DNA of 64,000 nt from an uncultured Parabacteroides sp. (lineage in GTDB: Bacteria > Bacteroidota > Bacteroidia > Bacteroidales > Tannerellaceae), in the NCBI GenBank assembly GCA_900552465.1, contig URZO01000012.1:1-64000 (forward strand), written 5' to 3'. Positions 7,714-17,153 of this stretch are shown here, in pieces (the stretch's first letter is position 1; each line of letters begins with the position of its first letter). The notes under the pieces were generated by a model, which was not told the origin of the DNA, did not search any database, and was given only the letters and a program-made list of their open reading frames with translations. Both the position numbers and the translations under genes were made by a program.

Positions 7714-9954
7714 ATGCTTAATCCAATTAACAAGACGATCGAATTGGCTGATGGAAGAACCATCACCATCGAAACCGGGAAATTGGCAAAACAGGCGGAC
7801 GGTTCGGTTACCGTGCGTATGGGCAACACAGTGTTGCTGGCTACTGTTTGCGCCGCTAAAGATGCAAACCCGGGTGTTGACTTCATGCCGTTACAAGTAG
7901 AGTACAAAGAAAAATTCTCTGCATTTGGCCGTTTTCCGGGAGGTTTTACAAAAAGAGAAGGTAAGGCTTCCGATTATGAAATCCTGACTTCCCGTTTGGT
8001 TGACCGTGCCCTTCGTCCTCTCTTCCCTGATAATTATCATGCAGAGGTATATGTAAACGTTATATTATTCTCCGCAGACGGTGAAGACATGCCGGATGCA
8101 TTGGCTGGTCTGGCAGCATCTGCTGCGTTAGCCGTATCGGATATTCCTTTCAACGGACCGATTTCCGAGTGTCGCGTTGCCCGTATCGATGGTAAATATG
8201 TAGTTAACCCCACGTTCTCTGAATTGGAAAAAGCAGATATTGATATCATGGTGGGTGCTACTATCGACAACATCATGATGGTGGAAGGCGAAATGGACGA
8301 AGTTCAGGAATCAGAAATGCTGGAAGCTATCAAAGTGGCACACGAAGCTATCAAAGTACAGTGCCAGGCACAGCTCGAACTGTCCGAAGCATGCGGCAAG
8401 TTGGTAAAACGCGAATACTGCCACGAAGTTAACGACGACGAACTGCGCAAGGATGTACACGAAAAATGTTATGCAAAAGCATACGCCGTTGCCACATCCG
8501 GTACTGACAAGCATCAGCGTGCCGAAGCATTCGAAGCTGTTGTTGAAGAATATAAGGCCCAGTTCTCAGAAGAAGAGCTGACCGACGAAAAGGCTGAAAT
8601 GATCGGCCGTTACTACCACGATGTAGAAAAAGAAGCTATGCGCCGTGCTATCCTCGATGAAGGAAAGCGCTTGGATGGTCGTAAGACAACTGAAATCCGT
8701 CCGATCTGGATCGAGACAGACTGCCTGCCCGGCCCTCACGGTTCTGCTATTTTTACACGTGGTGAAACACAGTCATTGTCTACTGTTACATTAGGCACGA
8801 AGTCTGACGAAAAGATGATCGACGACGTACTGAATCACGGTAAAGAACGTTTCCTGTTACACTACAACTTCCCTCCGTTCTCCACTGGCGAAGCAAAAGC
8901 ATCCCGCGGTGTAGGCCGTCGTGAAGTAGGTCATGGCAACCTGGCTCACCGTGCATTGAAACGTATGATTCCGACAGACTATCCTTACGTGATCCGCGTA
9001 ATCTCCGATATTCTGGAATCCAATGGTTCTTCTTCCATGGCAACCGTATGTGCCGGTACTCTCGCACTGAGAGACGCAGGTGTTCCGATGAAGAAACCGG
9101 TATCCGGTATCGCAATGGGTCTGATTTCCGAGAACAAAGGTCAGAACTATGCAATCCTGTCGGACATCCTGGGCGACGAAGACCACCTGGGCGATATGGA
9201 CTTCAAGGTTACAGGAACGAAAGACGGTATCACCGCTACTCAGATGGACATCAAGGTAGACGGTTTGTCATACGAAATCCTTGAAAACGCATTGGCTCAG
9301 GCAAAAGAAGGCCGTATGCACATCTTAGGCAAGATCATGGAAGCACAGCCTGAAGCTCGTACCGAGTTGAAACCGCATGCTCCGAGAATCGAAACGATGG
9401 TTATCGGTAAAGAATTTATCGGTGCAGTCATCGGCCCGGGTGGAAAGATTATCCAGGGTATCCAGGAAAAAACAGGTGCTACGATCACGATTGAAGAAGA
9501 AGACGGAGTTGGCAAAATCGAAATCTCCGGAACAAACAAAGATACGATCGAAGCTGCAATCCGTGCAATCAAAGGCATCGTTGCTGTTCCTGAAGTCGGA
9601 GAAGTATACGAAGGCAAGATCTCATCAGTAATGCCTTATGGTGCATTTGTTGAATTCATGCCGGGTAAAGACGGTCTGCTTCACATCTCTGAAATCGACT
9701 GGAAACGTCTGGAAACAGTTGAACAGGCCGGTTTGAAAGAAGGCGATACAATCTCCGTTAAGTTGGTCGATATCGACCAGAAGACCGGTAAGTTCAAACT
9801 TTCTCACAAGGTATTGCTGCCGAAACCGGAAGGTTACGAAGAACGTCCGCCGAGACCGGAAAGAGGCGACCGCGGACCTCGCCAAGACCGTGGTGACCGT
9901 GGACCGCGTCAGGATCGTGGAGATCGCGGACCGCGCCGGGAATATAGAGACTAA
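7714..9954 (+). CDS. pnp: Polyribonucleotide nucleotidyltransferase (PNPase)
   Basis: PNPase degrades RNA 3' to 5' by phosphorolysis and can add tails. The 746-residue protein shows the full architecture: a first RNase PH domain (about residues 1-140), a helical linker, a second RNase PH domain (about 320-540), a KH domain with GPGG loop near 570-578, and an S1 domain (about 629-700; GKISSVMPYGAFVEF). It ends in a basic tail of RGDRGPRQD repeats (about 711-746) that resembles RGG-type RNA-binding tails. Length is slightly above the usual 700 because of the tail. It is monocistronic, with a -7 box at 7669 and a terminator at 9979. The tail codons are near-identical tandem units, so tail length could vary between strains. 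Confidence 0.97.
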   Translation: MLNPINKTIELADGRTITIETGKLAKQADGSVTVRMGNTVLLATVCAAKDANPGVDFMPLQVEYKEKFSAFGRFPGGFTKREGKASDYEILTSRLVDRALRPLFPDNYHAEVYVNVILFSADGEDMPDALAGLAASAALAVSDIPFNGPISECRVARIDGKYVVNPTFSELEKADIDIMVGATIDNIMMVEGEMDEVQESEMLEAIKVAHEAIKVQCQAQLELSEACGKLVKREYCHEVNDDELRKDVHEKCYAKAYAVATSGTDKHQRAEAFEAVVEEYKAQFSEEELTDEKAEMIGRYYHDVEKEAMRRAILDEGKRLDGRKTTEIRPIWIETDCLPGPHGSAIFTRGETQSLSTVTLGTKSDEKMIDDVLNHGKERFLLHYNFPPFSTGEAKASRGVGRREVGHGNLAHRALKRMIPTDYPYVIRVISDILESNGSSSMATVCAGTLALRDAGVPMKKPVSGIAMGLISENKGQNYAILSDILGDEDHLGDMDFKVTGTKDGITATQMDIKVDGLSYEILENALAQAKEGRMHILGKIMEAQPEARTELKPHAPRIETMVIGKEFIGAVIGPGGKIIQGIQEKTGATITIEEEDGVGKIEISGTNKDTIEAAIRAIKGIVAVPEVGEVYEGKISSVMPYGAFVEFMPGKDGLLHISEIDWKRLETVEQAGLKEGDTISVKLVDIDQKTGKFKLSHKVLLPKPEGYEERPPRPERGDRGPRQDRGDRGPRQDRGDRGPRREYRD

Positions 9955-9978
9955 GGAATAATTCCTATACATTAATAT

Positions 9979-10012
9979 AAGCCTGTCCTCATATTTGAAG
10001 ACAGGCTTTTTT
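9979..10012 (+). terminator. Intrinsic terminator after pnp
   Basis: AAGCCTGTC (9979-9987) pairs with GACAGGCTT (10000-10008), followed by T residues to 10012. It lies 25 bases after the pnp stop codon. Confidence 0.88.
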
Positions 10013-10175
10013 ATGCACTGCAATCAAGAACCTTTTATCTTCTTTCCGGAACAAAGCTAATTACAAAATGAAAGGCTCAAAGGGTAAATCACACATTTGA
10101 TCCAGCAAAAACCTATTAAAATAACACTTTGAGCACAATATAGGGCATAATACATTCTTTTTGTTACATATTTTG

Positions 10176-10205
10176 TTGTGCAAATAAAATTTATATATAT
10201 CTTTG
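10176..10205 (+). promoter_or_regulatory. Bacteroidota-type promoter upstream of the SusC/SusD pair
   Basis: A TTG at 10176-10178 lies 19 bp upstream of a -7 box TATCTTTG at 10198-10205. If used for susC it gives a leader of about 340 nt that spans the paired inverted repeats at 10270-10478. A 13-nt direct repeat (GAAAAATACTATA, 10218-10230 and 10260-10272) lies between the promoter and the first inverted repeat. Confidence 0.6.
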
Positions 10206-10269
10206 CGTCCATAGTAAGAAAAATACTATAACTTTAACTTTAATAAGATTAAGCAAGTTGAAAAATACT

Positions 10270-10478
10270 ATAGTTCTTTCAGAACTATGTCAAAGGGAAG
10301 GGAGAAAATCTTTTTATTTATAACGTTGAATGACAATAGCCGAACTGCTTAATGTTTAATTCGTATTTAAAGTAGAAGTATTAATAATTACAAATTGCTT
10401 TTTAGTAATAGAATGTGTCTAATAGAAAGGTTTAAGTATCATATACAGTGTCTTTATATCTTAGTTCTGAAAGAACCA
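10270..10478. repeat. Paired inverted repeats in the susC leader, candidate invertible segment
   Basis: GTTCTTTCAGAACTA at 10273-10287 is the exact reverse complement of 10462-10476, and each arm is itself a short palindrome (for example ATAGTTCT-TTC-AGAACTAT at 10270-10288). The left arm fits AGTYYYN4GDACT, the consensus I recall for inverted repeats at invertible SusC/SusD promoters in Bacteroides fragilis; the right arm differs by one base. The 173-bp interior contains no clear TAnnTTTG box in either direction. The closest are TCCCTTTG (10291-10298, minus) and TATCTTAG (10457-10464, plus). The stretch 10013-10549 holds no gene. Confidence 0.55.
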
Positions 10479-10549
10479 AGCACAATCCTATTACCTGTAC
10501 AAGCATTACAAATGCACTTATTTACAAACAATTAATAACACAAAGAACA

Positions 10550-13500
10550 ATGAAAAAGTGGACTTTTATGTTGTTATGTCTTTTTACAAGTATTAATCTT
10601 ATACTTGCTCAGACGAAAAAGATTTCCGGGACAGTGGCATCTGCAGAAGATGGGGAACCTGTAATCGGGGCATCAGTTGTCGTGAAAGGCACAACAATCG
10701 GAACTGTGACAAATGTAGACGGAGGTTTTTCTTTAGAAGTTCCCTCTGATGTAAAAACCCTGATTGTTTCTTTCGTTGGAATGGAGACTCAAGAAGTAAA
10801 GATTGTACCGCAAATGAGAATCATCCTGCATTCCAGCTCGGAAACACTTGACGAAGTGATGGTCGTCGCATACGGTATAGCCAAGAAATCATCCTTTACC
10901 GGATCGGCAGACTTGATCAAGAACGAGAAACTGGAAGCCCGTACGGTAGCTAACGTATCGAAAGCACTTGAAGGAACTGTCGCCGGTATACAAACAACTT
11001 CCGGAGGCGGTCAGCCGGGCGACGGAGCCAAATTGGTTATCCGTGGTTTCGGTTCCATCAATGCGAACAATGATCCACTGTATGTACTGGATGGTGTTCC
11101 TTATGACGGTGACATCAGCGCTATCAATCCTGCCGATATCGAATCGATGTCTGTCTTGAAAGATGCATCTGCATCCGCTCTATATGGTGCCCGTGGTGCA
11201 AACGGAGTCGTTATCATCACGACCAAAAAGGGAAAATCCGGAGCTTTAAACATCAACCTGAAAGCGACATGGGGCTTCAGCTCCCGCGCATTTCCTGTTT
11301 ACGATCGTGTAAATGAATCACAATATATGGAGCTGGCTTACGAAGCAGTTAAAAACAGCTATATATATACTTCCGGACTTTCAGAAGCAGAGGCATCGGA
11401 AAGAGCATTAGCCAACTACATGAGCAGATTGGGAGGAGAGCAATACAACCCGTTCAATATCGCTTCCTCCTCATTAATCGACCCCTCTACCGGCAAGATT
11501 GCAGCCAACGCCCAACTGAAATACCATGACGACTGGTTTGACGAATCTACCCGTGACAATCCGTTGAGACAGGAATACCAGTTTTCCGTAAATGGAGGCA
11601 ACGACAAGACTACCTATATGTTCTCATTGGGTTACCTGGATGAGAAAGGTCTGGCAATCAATACCGGATTCGACCGTTACTCCGGTCGAATCAATGCAGA
11701 CTCGAAATTAAAAAGCTGGTTAAAAGCAGGACTGTCTTCACAGTTTTCCATGACTAACCAGCAATATATGCAAACCGGAGGTACCGGTTATTACAACATC
11801 TGGTATTCTTCAACCATGGTCGCCCCTATTTATCCCGTTTACAAACGTGATGAATCCGGTAATTACCTAAACGGAGAAAAGAATTATGACTACGGAACAA
11901 CCCGTCCGGCCATGAACAATATGAACTGGGTGGCAGCCTTGATGGACGATAAGCGAGAACGCAAAAGCGATAACCTGAGCGCACGTACCTATATTGAAAT
12001 CGGAGACAAAAACAACGAAGCACTCGGTTTCTTCAAAGATTTCAAACTGACTGTAAACCTGGGAGCAGACTACCGCAACATGAACCGCCTGGTATACCAG
12101 AATCCGGATGAAGGTAATTCGGCTGCCGTAAACGGAACAAGCGAACGCACGAGCGAACGCATGTTAAGCTTCACGTTCAACCAGTTGCTCAACTACAACC
12201 GCGCCTTCGGCAAACATAACCTGGATGTCCTGGTCGGGCACGAATACTATTCGTACGACAATCTGTCTGTCTACGCTGCACGCCAGAACTTTCCGTTCTC
12301 CGGCATTTACGAACTGGCTAATGGTTCTACGATCACAGACGGGACTTCATACAAAGACACCTACAAGATCGAATCCTTCCTGAGCCGTATCACTTACGAC
12401 TTCGACGACCGCTTCTACCTGTCGGGCAGCTACCGTACAGACGGTTCTTCCCGTTTCTATACCGACAGTCGTTGGGGTAACTTCTGGTCAGTCGGTGGAG
12501 CATGGAGAATTTCACAGGAAGCGTTCATGGAAAACACAAAAGGCTGGTTAAACAACCTGACACTGAAAGCAAGCTACGGTATGCAGGGCAACGACAATAT
12601 ACTCGACCAGGACAGCTATGCCGACTACTACGCATGGCAAGGACTATATGACATGACATACCCGAATGCCAACCTTTCCGGTGCTTTCCTCGTTTCACTT
12701 GAGAACAAGGAACTGAAATGGGAAAAGAACAAAAACCTGAACGTCGGTATCGAAGCCAATATGTTCGATTCCAGACTAAGTGTATCAGCCGAATTTTATG
12801 TAAAGAATACATCCGACCTGCTTCTGCTCCGCCCGATGCCGACCGCAACAGGCTTCAACGGTTATTATGACAACATCGGCGATATGCGTAACACAGGTGT
12901 CGACCTGACGTTTAGCGGAGACATCATCCGTAACGATAAATTCACCTGGAGCTCTTCTTTGCTACTCAGTACATTCAAGAACAAAATCACGAAACTGAGC
13001 GACAATGGTTCGGACCAGATCATTTCAAGTTCCACAATCCTGAAAGTAGGCGAACCCATCAACTCTTTCTATTTGCCGAAAACAGCCGGCGTAGACCCGG
13101 AAACCGGGCTGATGCAATACTGGATACCGGGAAAAGACGAAAATGGCAACGAAGTAATGGAATTGACTACCGACTATAGCAACGCAACAGCAAACGGACG
13201 CCAGATCTGCGGCAGCCGCGTTCCTGACCTGACAGGTAGTTTCAGCAATAGCTTCCGCTACCGTGACTTCGACCTGTCCATCCTGACAACCTTCTCTATC
13301 GGCGGAAAGATTTACGATACGACCTATGGCACTTTGATGGACATGAGAAACCTGGGATATACATGGAGCGTCGACATGCTGGACAGATGGCAGAAACCGG
13401 GCGACATAACAGATGTTCCCCGCCTGCAGGCAGGACGGAACAGCCAGTTTGACGACAGACTCCTGTTAAACGCATCCTATTTCTCGCTGAAGAACGTCAA

Positions 13501-13696
13501 CCTCGGTTACAATCTGCCGAAAAAATGGATGAGATCCGCAGGCATGGACAATGTCCGCATATTCGCAACCGGCGACAACCTCTTCCTGATTTCATCCAAG
13601 AAAGGTATGGACCCGCAGTATAACTTTACCGGTACGCAAGATTACCGTTATGCACCGATCAGAACAATTTCTTTAGGTGTCGATATTAAATTCTAA
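10550..13696 (+). CDS. SusC/RagA-family TonB-dependent outer membrane receptor
   Basis: From the ATG at 10550 the 1048-residue protein starts with a signal peptide (MKKWTFMLLCLFTSINLILAQ), a carboxypeptidase-regulatory-like beta domain (about residues 24-105), a TonB plug domain (about 115-230; LVIRGFGSINANNDPLYVLDGV and ALYGARGANGVVIITTKKG), and a 22-strand-type beta barrel ending in FSLGVDIKF-like aromatic residues. It imports oligosaccharide or peptide ligands together with its SusD lipoprotein, encoded 14 bp downstream. The upstream in-frame extension to 10448 has no signal peptide and is rejected. There is no STN domain, so direct sigma/anti-sigma signalling is unlikely. No enzyme gene is nearby, so the substrate cannot be inferred. 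Confidence 0.95.
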   Translation: MKKWTFMLLCLFTSINLILAQTKKISGTVASAEDGEPVIGASVVVKGTTIGTVTNVDGGFSLEVPSDVKTLIVSFVGMETQEVKIVPQMRIILHSSSETLDEVMVVAYGIAKKSSFTGSADLIKNEKLEARTVANVSKALEGTVAGIQTTSGGGQPGDGAKLVIRGFGSINANNDPLYVLDGVPYDGDISAINPADIESMSVLKDASASALYGARGANGVVIITTKKGKSGALNINLKATWGFSSRAFPVYDRVNESQYMELAYEAVKNSYIYTSGLSEAEASERALANYMSRLGGEQYNPFNIASSSLIDPSTGKIAANAQLKYHDDWFDESTRDNPLRQEYQFSVNGGNDKTTYMFSLGYLDEKGLAINTGFDRYSGRINADSKLKSWLKAGLSSQFSMTNQQYMQTGGTGYYNIWYSSTMVAPIYPVYKRDESGNYLNGEKNYDYGTTRPAMNNMNWVAALMDDKRERKSDNLSARTYIEIGDKNNEALGFFKDFKLTVNLGADYRNMNRLVYQNPDEGNSAAVNGTSERTSERMLSFTFNQLLNYNRAFGKHNLDVLVGHEYYSYDNLSVYAARQNFPFSGIYELANGSTITDGTSYKDTYKIESFLSRITYDFDDRFYLSGSYRTDGSSRFYTDSRWGNFWSVGGAWRISQEAFMENTKGWLNNLTLKASYGMQGNDNILDQDSYADYYAWQGLYDMTYPNANLSGAFLVSLENKELKWEKNKNLNVGIEANMFDSRLSVSAEFYVKNTSDLLLLRPMPTATGFNGYYDNIGDMRNTGVDLTFSGDIIRNDKFTWSSSLLLSTFKNKITKLSDNGSDQIISSSTILKVGEPINSFYLPKTAGVDPETGLMQYWIPGKDENGNEVMELTTDYSNATANGRQICGSRVPDLTGSFSNSFRYRDFDLSILTTFSIGGKIYDTTYGTLMDMRNLGYTWSVDMLDRWQKPGDITDVPRLQAGRNSQFDDRLLLNASYFSLKNVNLGYNLPKKWMRSAGMDNVRIFATGDNLFLISSKKGMDPQYNFTGTQDYRYAPIRTISLGVDIKF

Positions 13697-13710
13697 AAAC
13701 AATTACGAAC

Positions 13711-15267
13711 ATGAAAAAGATAGGAATAGCTATATTATCCAGCCTGATGCTGGCCAACATGACCTCCTGTGATCTGGACACAAATCCGACCGACAAAGTG
13801 AGCAGCGAACAAATGCTCTCGACCGTAGACGGAGAAATGGCTGCCATGAACGGGATCTACCGCGCATGCTACCGTTACGAATGGTCAGGATATGAGACTG
13901 AGAACTTCGGTATCTGCGCCCACAACCTGATGGACGAATTAATGGGAGAAGATTTCATCCAGCACGAGCCGGGTTCATACTGGTTCGCTTACGATTACTA
14001 CTACTGGATACGGACGGAAATCAACAACAAGAGCGACCGTCCTTACGGGCTGTGGAACTTCTACTACCAGATGATCAACAACGCCAACAACATATTGGCT
14101 ACCATTGATGACGCAGAAGGAGACGACCGACTACGCCTGAATGTAAAAGCACAGGCGCTGACCATGCGTGCTTTCTCTTATTCCCGCCTGATCTGCTATT
14201 ACCAGCGGACATACGTCGGACACGAACAAGATCCCGGCGTTCCCCTCTACCTGGAGCCGACAACGAGCCAGACCGAAGGGAAAGGACGAGGAACAGTAGA
14301 AGATGTCTATACGCAGATCAACAAGGATCTCGACGAAGCCATCCAGCTTTTCAAGGATGCAGACATGAGCCAGGAACACATTTCCCACATCGACCTGTAT
14401 GTGGCCTACGGCATCAAATCGCGCGTAGCCCTGGTACAGAACAAATGGGAAGATGCCTTGAGTGCAGCTTCAGCCGCATTGGAAAAACCGGGATTGACAT
14501 TGATGGATAACAAGACCTTGACCAGCGGATTCAACAGCACAGCCAACTCCGAATGGATGTGGGGAGCCGAAGTCATCGAATCGCAGGGAACAGGCTGGGC
14601 CTCCTTTTTCAACCTGATGGATGCGACAGCCAGTGGTTATGCCGAAAACGCACGTATGTGCTGTAGCAGCTGGCTGTATGCCATGATGGACGACGACGAT
14701 GTCCGTAAAGCCTGGTTCGTAGCTCCCATGCCTGCGGAAGAGGAAGAAGAGACAGGCCAGAAACTTAGTTATTGCCAAAAGAAATATCAAGTTAAATCCA
14801 GTTCTTCCTGGACTGCCGACTACCTGTATATGCGCGGTGCGGAAATGTACCTGAACAAGGCCGAAGCACTTTGCCGCTTAGAACGTTATGCCGAAGCACG
14901 CGCTACATTGAAAGAACTTTGCGAACCTCGTTATTCGCCAAGCAGTTTCGACGCACGCCTGGCAAAAGTATCGGACAGTAAAGAACAGACATTAAAATCG
15001 TCCGAAAGCATGGATGTCAATACCTTGATGGACGAGATCCTGCTGCAACGCCGTATCGAACTTTGGGGAGAAGGTTTCCGCGTACTGGACATCGAACGCC
15101 TGAAAGCTCCGATGGTACGTGACTATGCAATGCCGGAAGACAACAACCACAACGAATATGCCATCTTCGATCTGGAAGCAGATTCCTGGGAACCGATTAT
15201 GATGTTGCCAATGTCAGAATTTGATGCCAATCCGAACTTGGATCCAAGCACAGACCAGAACCCATAA
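13711..15267 (+). CDS. SusD/RagB-family substrate-binding lipoprotein
   Basis: A 518-residue surface lipoprotein with a signal peptide and lipobox (MKKIGIAILSSLMLANMTSC), an all-helical TPR-like core (for example YGLWNFYYQMINNANNILATIDDA and AQALTMRAFSYSRLICYYQ near residues 110-170), and the C-terminal LPMSEFDANPNLDPSTDQNP typical of SusD proteins. It forms the lid of the SusC barrel encoded 14 bp upstream and shares its transcript. The distance from any glycosidase gene makes this an orphan pair. Whether it is phase variable depends on the inverted repeats at 10270-10478. Confidence 0.94.
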   Translation: MKKIGIAILSSLMLANMTSCDLDTNPTDKVSSEQMLSTVDGEMAAMNGIYRACYRYEWSGYETENFGICAHNLMDELMGEDFIQHEPGSYWFAYDYYYWIRTEINNKSDRPYGLWNFYYQMINNANNILATIDDAEGDDRLRLNVKAQALTMRAFSYSRLICYYQRTYVGHEQDPGVPLYLEPTTSQTEGKGRGTVEDVYTQINKDLDEAIQLFKDADMSQEHISHIDLYVAYGIKSRVALVQNKWEDALSAASAALEKPGLTLMDNKTLTSGFNSTANSEWMWGAEVIESQGTGWASFFNLMDATASGYAENARMCCSSWLYAMMDDDDVRKAWFVAPMPAEEEEETGQKLSYCQKKYQVKSSSSWTADYLYMRGAEMYLNKAEALCRLERYAEARATLKELCEPRYSPSSFDARLAKVSDSKEQTLKSSESMDVNTLMDEILLQRRIELWGEGFRVLDIERLKAPMVRDYAMPEDNNHNEYAIFDLEADSWEPIMMLPMSEFDANPNLDPSTDQNP

Positions 15268-15309
15268 CAACATTTATGACATCGGAAGACACACTCCGGT
15301 GAAAAAAGA

Positions 15310-15347
15310 GGCGACATCCGGTGTGATACCAGGTGCCGCCTTCTTTA
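15310..15347 (+). terminator. Weak hairpin after susD
   Basis: A 13-bp stem with two mismatches (15310-15322 with 15328-15340) is followed by a short T-rich stretch. It sits between the convergent susD and fumarase genes. Confidence 0.4.
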
Positions 15348-15369
15348 TAATACAATATAGACAAAAGTC

Positions 15370-17010
15370 TTACTTACCGCAAGTGCAACGCGGCTTAATC
15401 TGTTTGAAGAAATCATTGCCCTTGTTATCAACCAGGATAAACGCAGGGAAGTCTTCCACTTCGATCTTCCAGATAGCTTCCATACCCAATTCAGGATATT
15501 CCACACATTCGATGCTCTTGATATTATTCTGTGCCAGGATAGCAGCCGGACCACCGATACTTCCTAAATAGAAACCGCCATATTTCTGGCAAGCATCCGT
15601 CACCTGCTGGCTGCGGTTGCCTTTTGCCAACATGACCATGCTACCGCCATGACTCTGGAACAGACCGACGTACGAGTCCATACGGCCGGCAGTCGTCGGG
15701 CCCATAGAGCCACAAGCCATACCAGCCGGAGTCTTAGCCGGACCAGCGTAATAGATAGGATGATCTTTGATATACTGAGGCAGGTCTTCACCGCGGTCCA
15801 AACGTTCTTTCAGTTTAGCGTGAGCGATGTCACGGCCTACGATAATCGTACCGTTCAACGACAGACGGGTTGCAACCGGATATTTATCCAATTCTTTCAG
15901 GATATCAGCCATCGGCTGGTTCAGGTTGATCTTAACAGCATCGCCTTCACCTGCCTGACGCAATTCTTCAGGGATCAGTTCGCCGGGATGGCTGTCTAAC
16001 TTTTCAATCCAGATACCGTCTTTATTGATCTTACATTTCACGTTGCGGTCTGCCGAGCAGCTTACACCCAGACCAACCGGACAGGAAGCGCCGTGGCGGG
16101 GCAGGCGGACGATACGGATATCGTGTGCCAGATACTTACCACCGAACTGTGCACCCAAACCGATCTTGTGAACTTCAGCTAAAACTTCTTTTTCCAGTTC
16201 AATATCACGGAAAGCGCGGCCATATTCATTACCCGTCGTAGGCAAGCTGTCGTAATAATGAGTAGAAGCTAACTTCACCGTCAGCAAGTTCTTCTCGGCA
16301 GAAGTACCGCCGATAACCACTGCGATATGATAAGGAGGACATGCAGCCGTACCCAATGTCTTGATCTTTTCGATGATGAACGGAACCAAAGTGCCCGGAT
16401 TCAGAATCGCTTTTGTTTCCTGATACAGATATGTCTTGTTGGCAGAACCGCCGCCTTTCGTTACGCACAAGAAATTATATTCCATGCCTTCGGTAGCTTC
16501 GATGTCGATCTGGGCCGGCAGGTTACACTTTGTGTTTACCTCGTCGTACATATTCAGCGGAGCATTCTGCGAGTAGCGCAGGTTTTCTTCCGTATATGTC
16601 TTATAAACACCCAAAGACAATGCTTCTTCGTCGCAGTAGCCGGTCCACACCTGTTGTCCCTTCTCGCCGTGGATAATAGCCGTACCGGTATCCTGGCAGA
16701 AAGGCAGAACGCCTTTGGCAGAAACTTCAGCATTGCGCAGGAAAGTCAACGCTACATATTTATCGTTATCACTTGCTTCCGGGTCGCTCAGAATCTTAGC
16801 TACCTGTTCGTTGTGCGAACGGCGAAGCATAAAAGAGACATCACGGAAAGCAGCGTTAGCCATTGCCGTAAGACCTTCTTTTGCTACTTTCAGGATCGGT
16901 GTTCCTTCAAACTCGGAAACCGAAACATAATCTTTTGTAAGCAGATAATACTCTGTTGTATCCGGGCCCAATGGGAATGGAGCCTGATACTTAAAAGGAG
17001 TTGTTGCCAT
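15370..17010 (-). CDS. Class I fumarate hydratase (iron-sulfur)
   Basis: This 546-residue enzyme interconverts fumarate and malate, part of the reductive branch of central metabolism that produces succinate and propionate in Bacteroidota. The N-terminal alpha domain contains LPFCQDTGTAIIHGEKG and CNLPAQIDIEATEGMEYNFLCVTKGGGSANKTYLYQ with cluster Cys ligands. The C-terminal beta domain carries IVGRDIAHAKLKERLDRGEDLPQYIKDHPIYYAGPAKTP and AGMACGSMGPTTAGRMDSYV. It is a fused two-domain enzyme of normal length and oxygen-sensitive by family. Single gene, convergent with susD. The 143 bp upstream (17011-17153) shows no exact -7 box. Confidence 0.95.
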   Translation of the reverse strand: MATTPFKYQAPFPLGPDTTEYYLLTKDYVSVSEFEGTPILKVAKEGLTAMANAAFRDVSFMLRRSHNEQVAKILSDPEASDNDKYVALTFLRNAEVSAKGVLPFCQDTGTAIIHGEKGQQVWTGYCDEEALSLGVYKTYTEENLRYSQNAPLNMYDEVNTKCNLPAQIDIEATEGMEYNFLCVTKGGGSANKTYLYQETKAILNPGTLVPFIIEKIKTLGTAACPPYHIAVVIGGTSAEKNLLTVKLASTHYYDSLPTTGNEYGRAFRDIELEKEVLAEVHKIGLGAQFGGKYLAHDIRIVRLPRHGASCPVGLGVSCSADRNVKCKINKDGIWIEKLDSHPGELIPEELRQAGEGDAVKINLNQPMADILKELDKYPVATRLSLNGTIIVGRDIAHAKLKERLDRGEDLPQYIKDHPIYYAGPAKTPAGMACGSMGPTTAGRMDSYVGLFQSHGGSMVMLAKGNRSQQVTDACQKYGGFYLGSIGGPAAILAQNNIKSIECVEYPELGMEAIWKIEVEDFPAFILVDNKGNDFFKQIKPRCTCGK

Positions 17011-17153
17011 AGCGTTTGTATTTTAATTTATAATATTGGTTTTAGAATCGTATCCTTGAACGGACTGACAAACTTAAATAAAAATCACGAGATTCGGCAG
17101 TTGTTTACCTTTATAAAATCGGCATATCCGATTTATTTTAAAAATTAAAAGAT

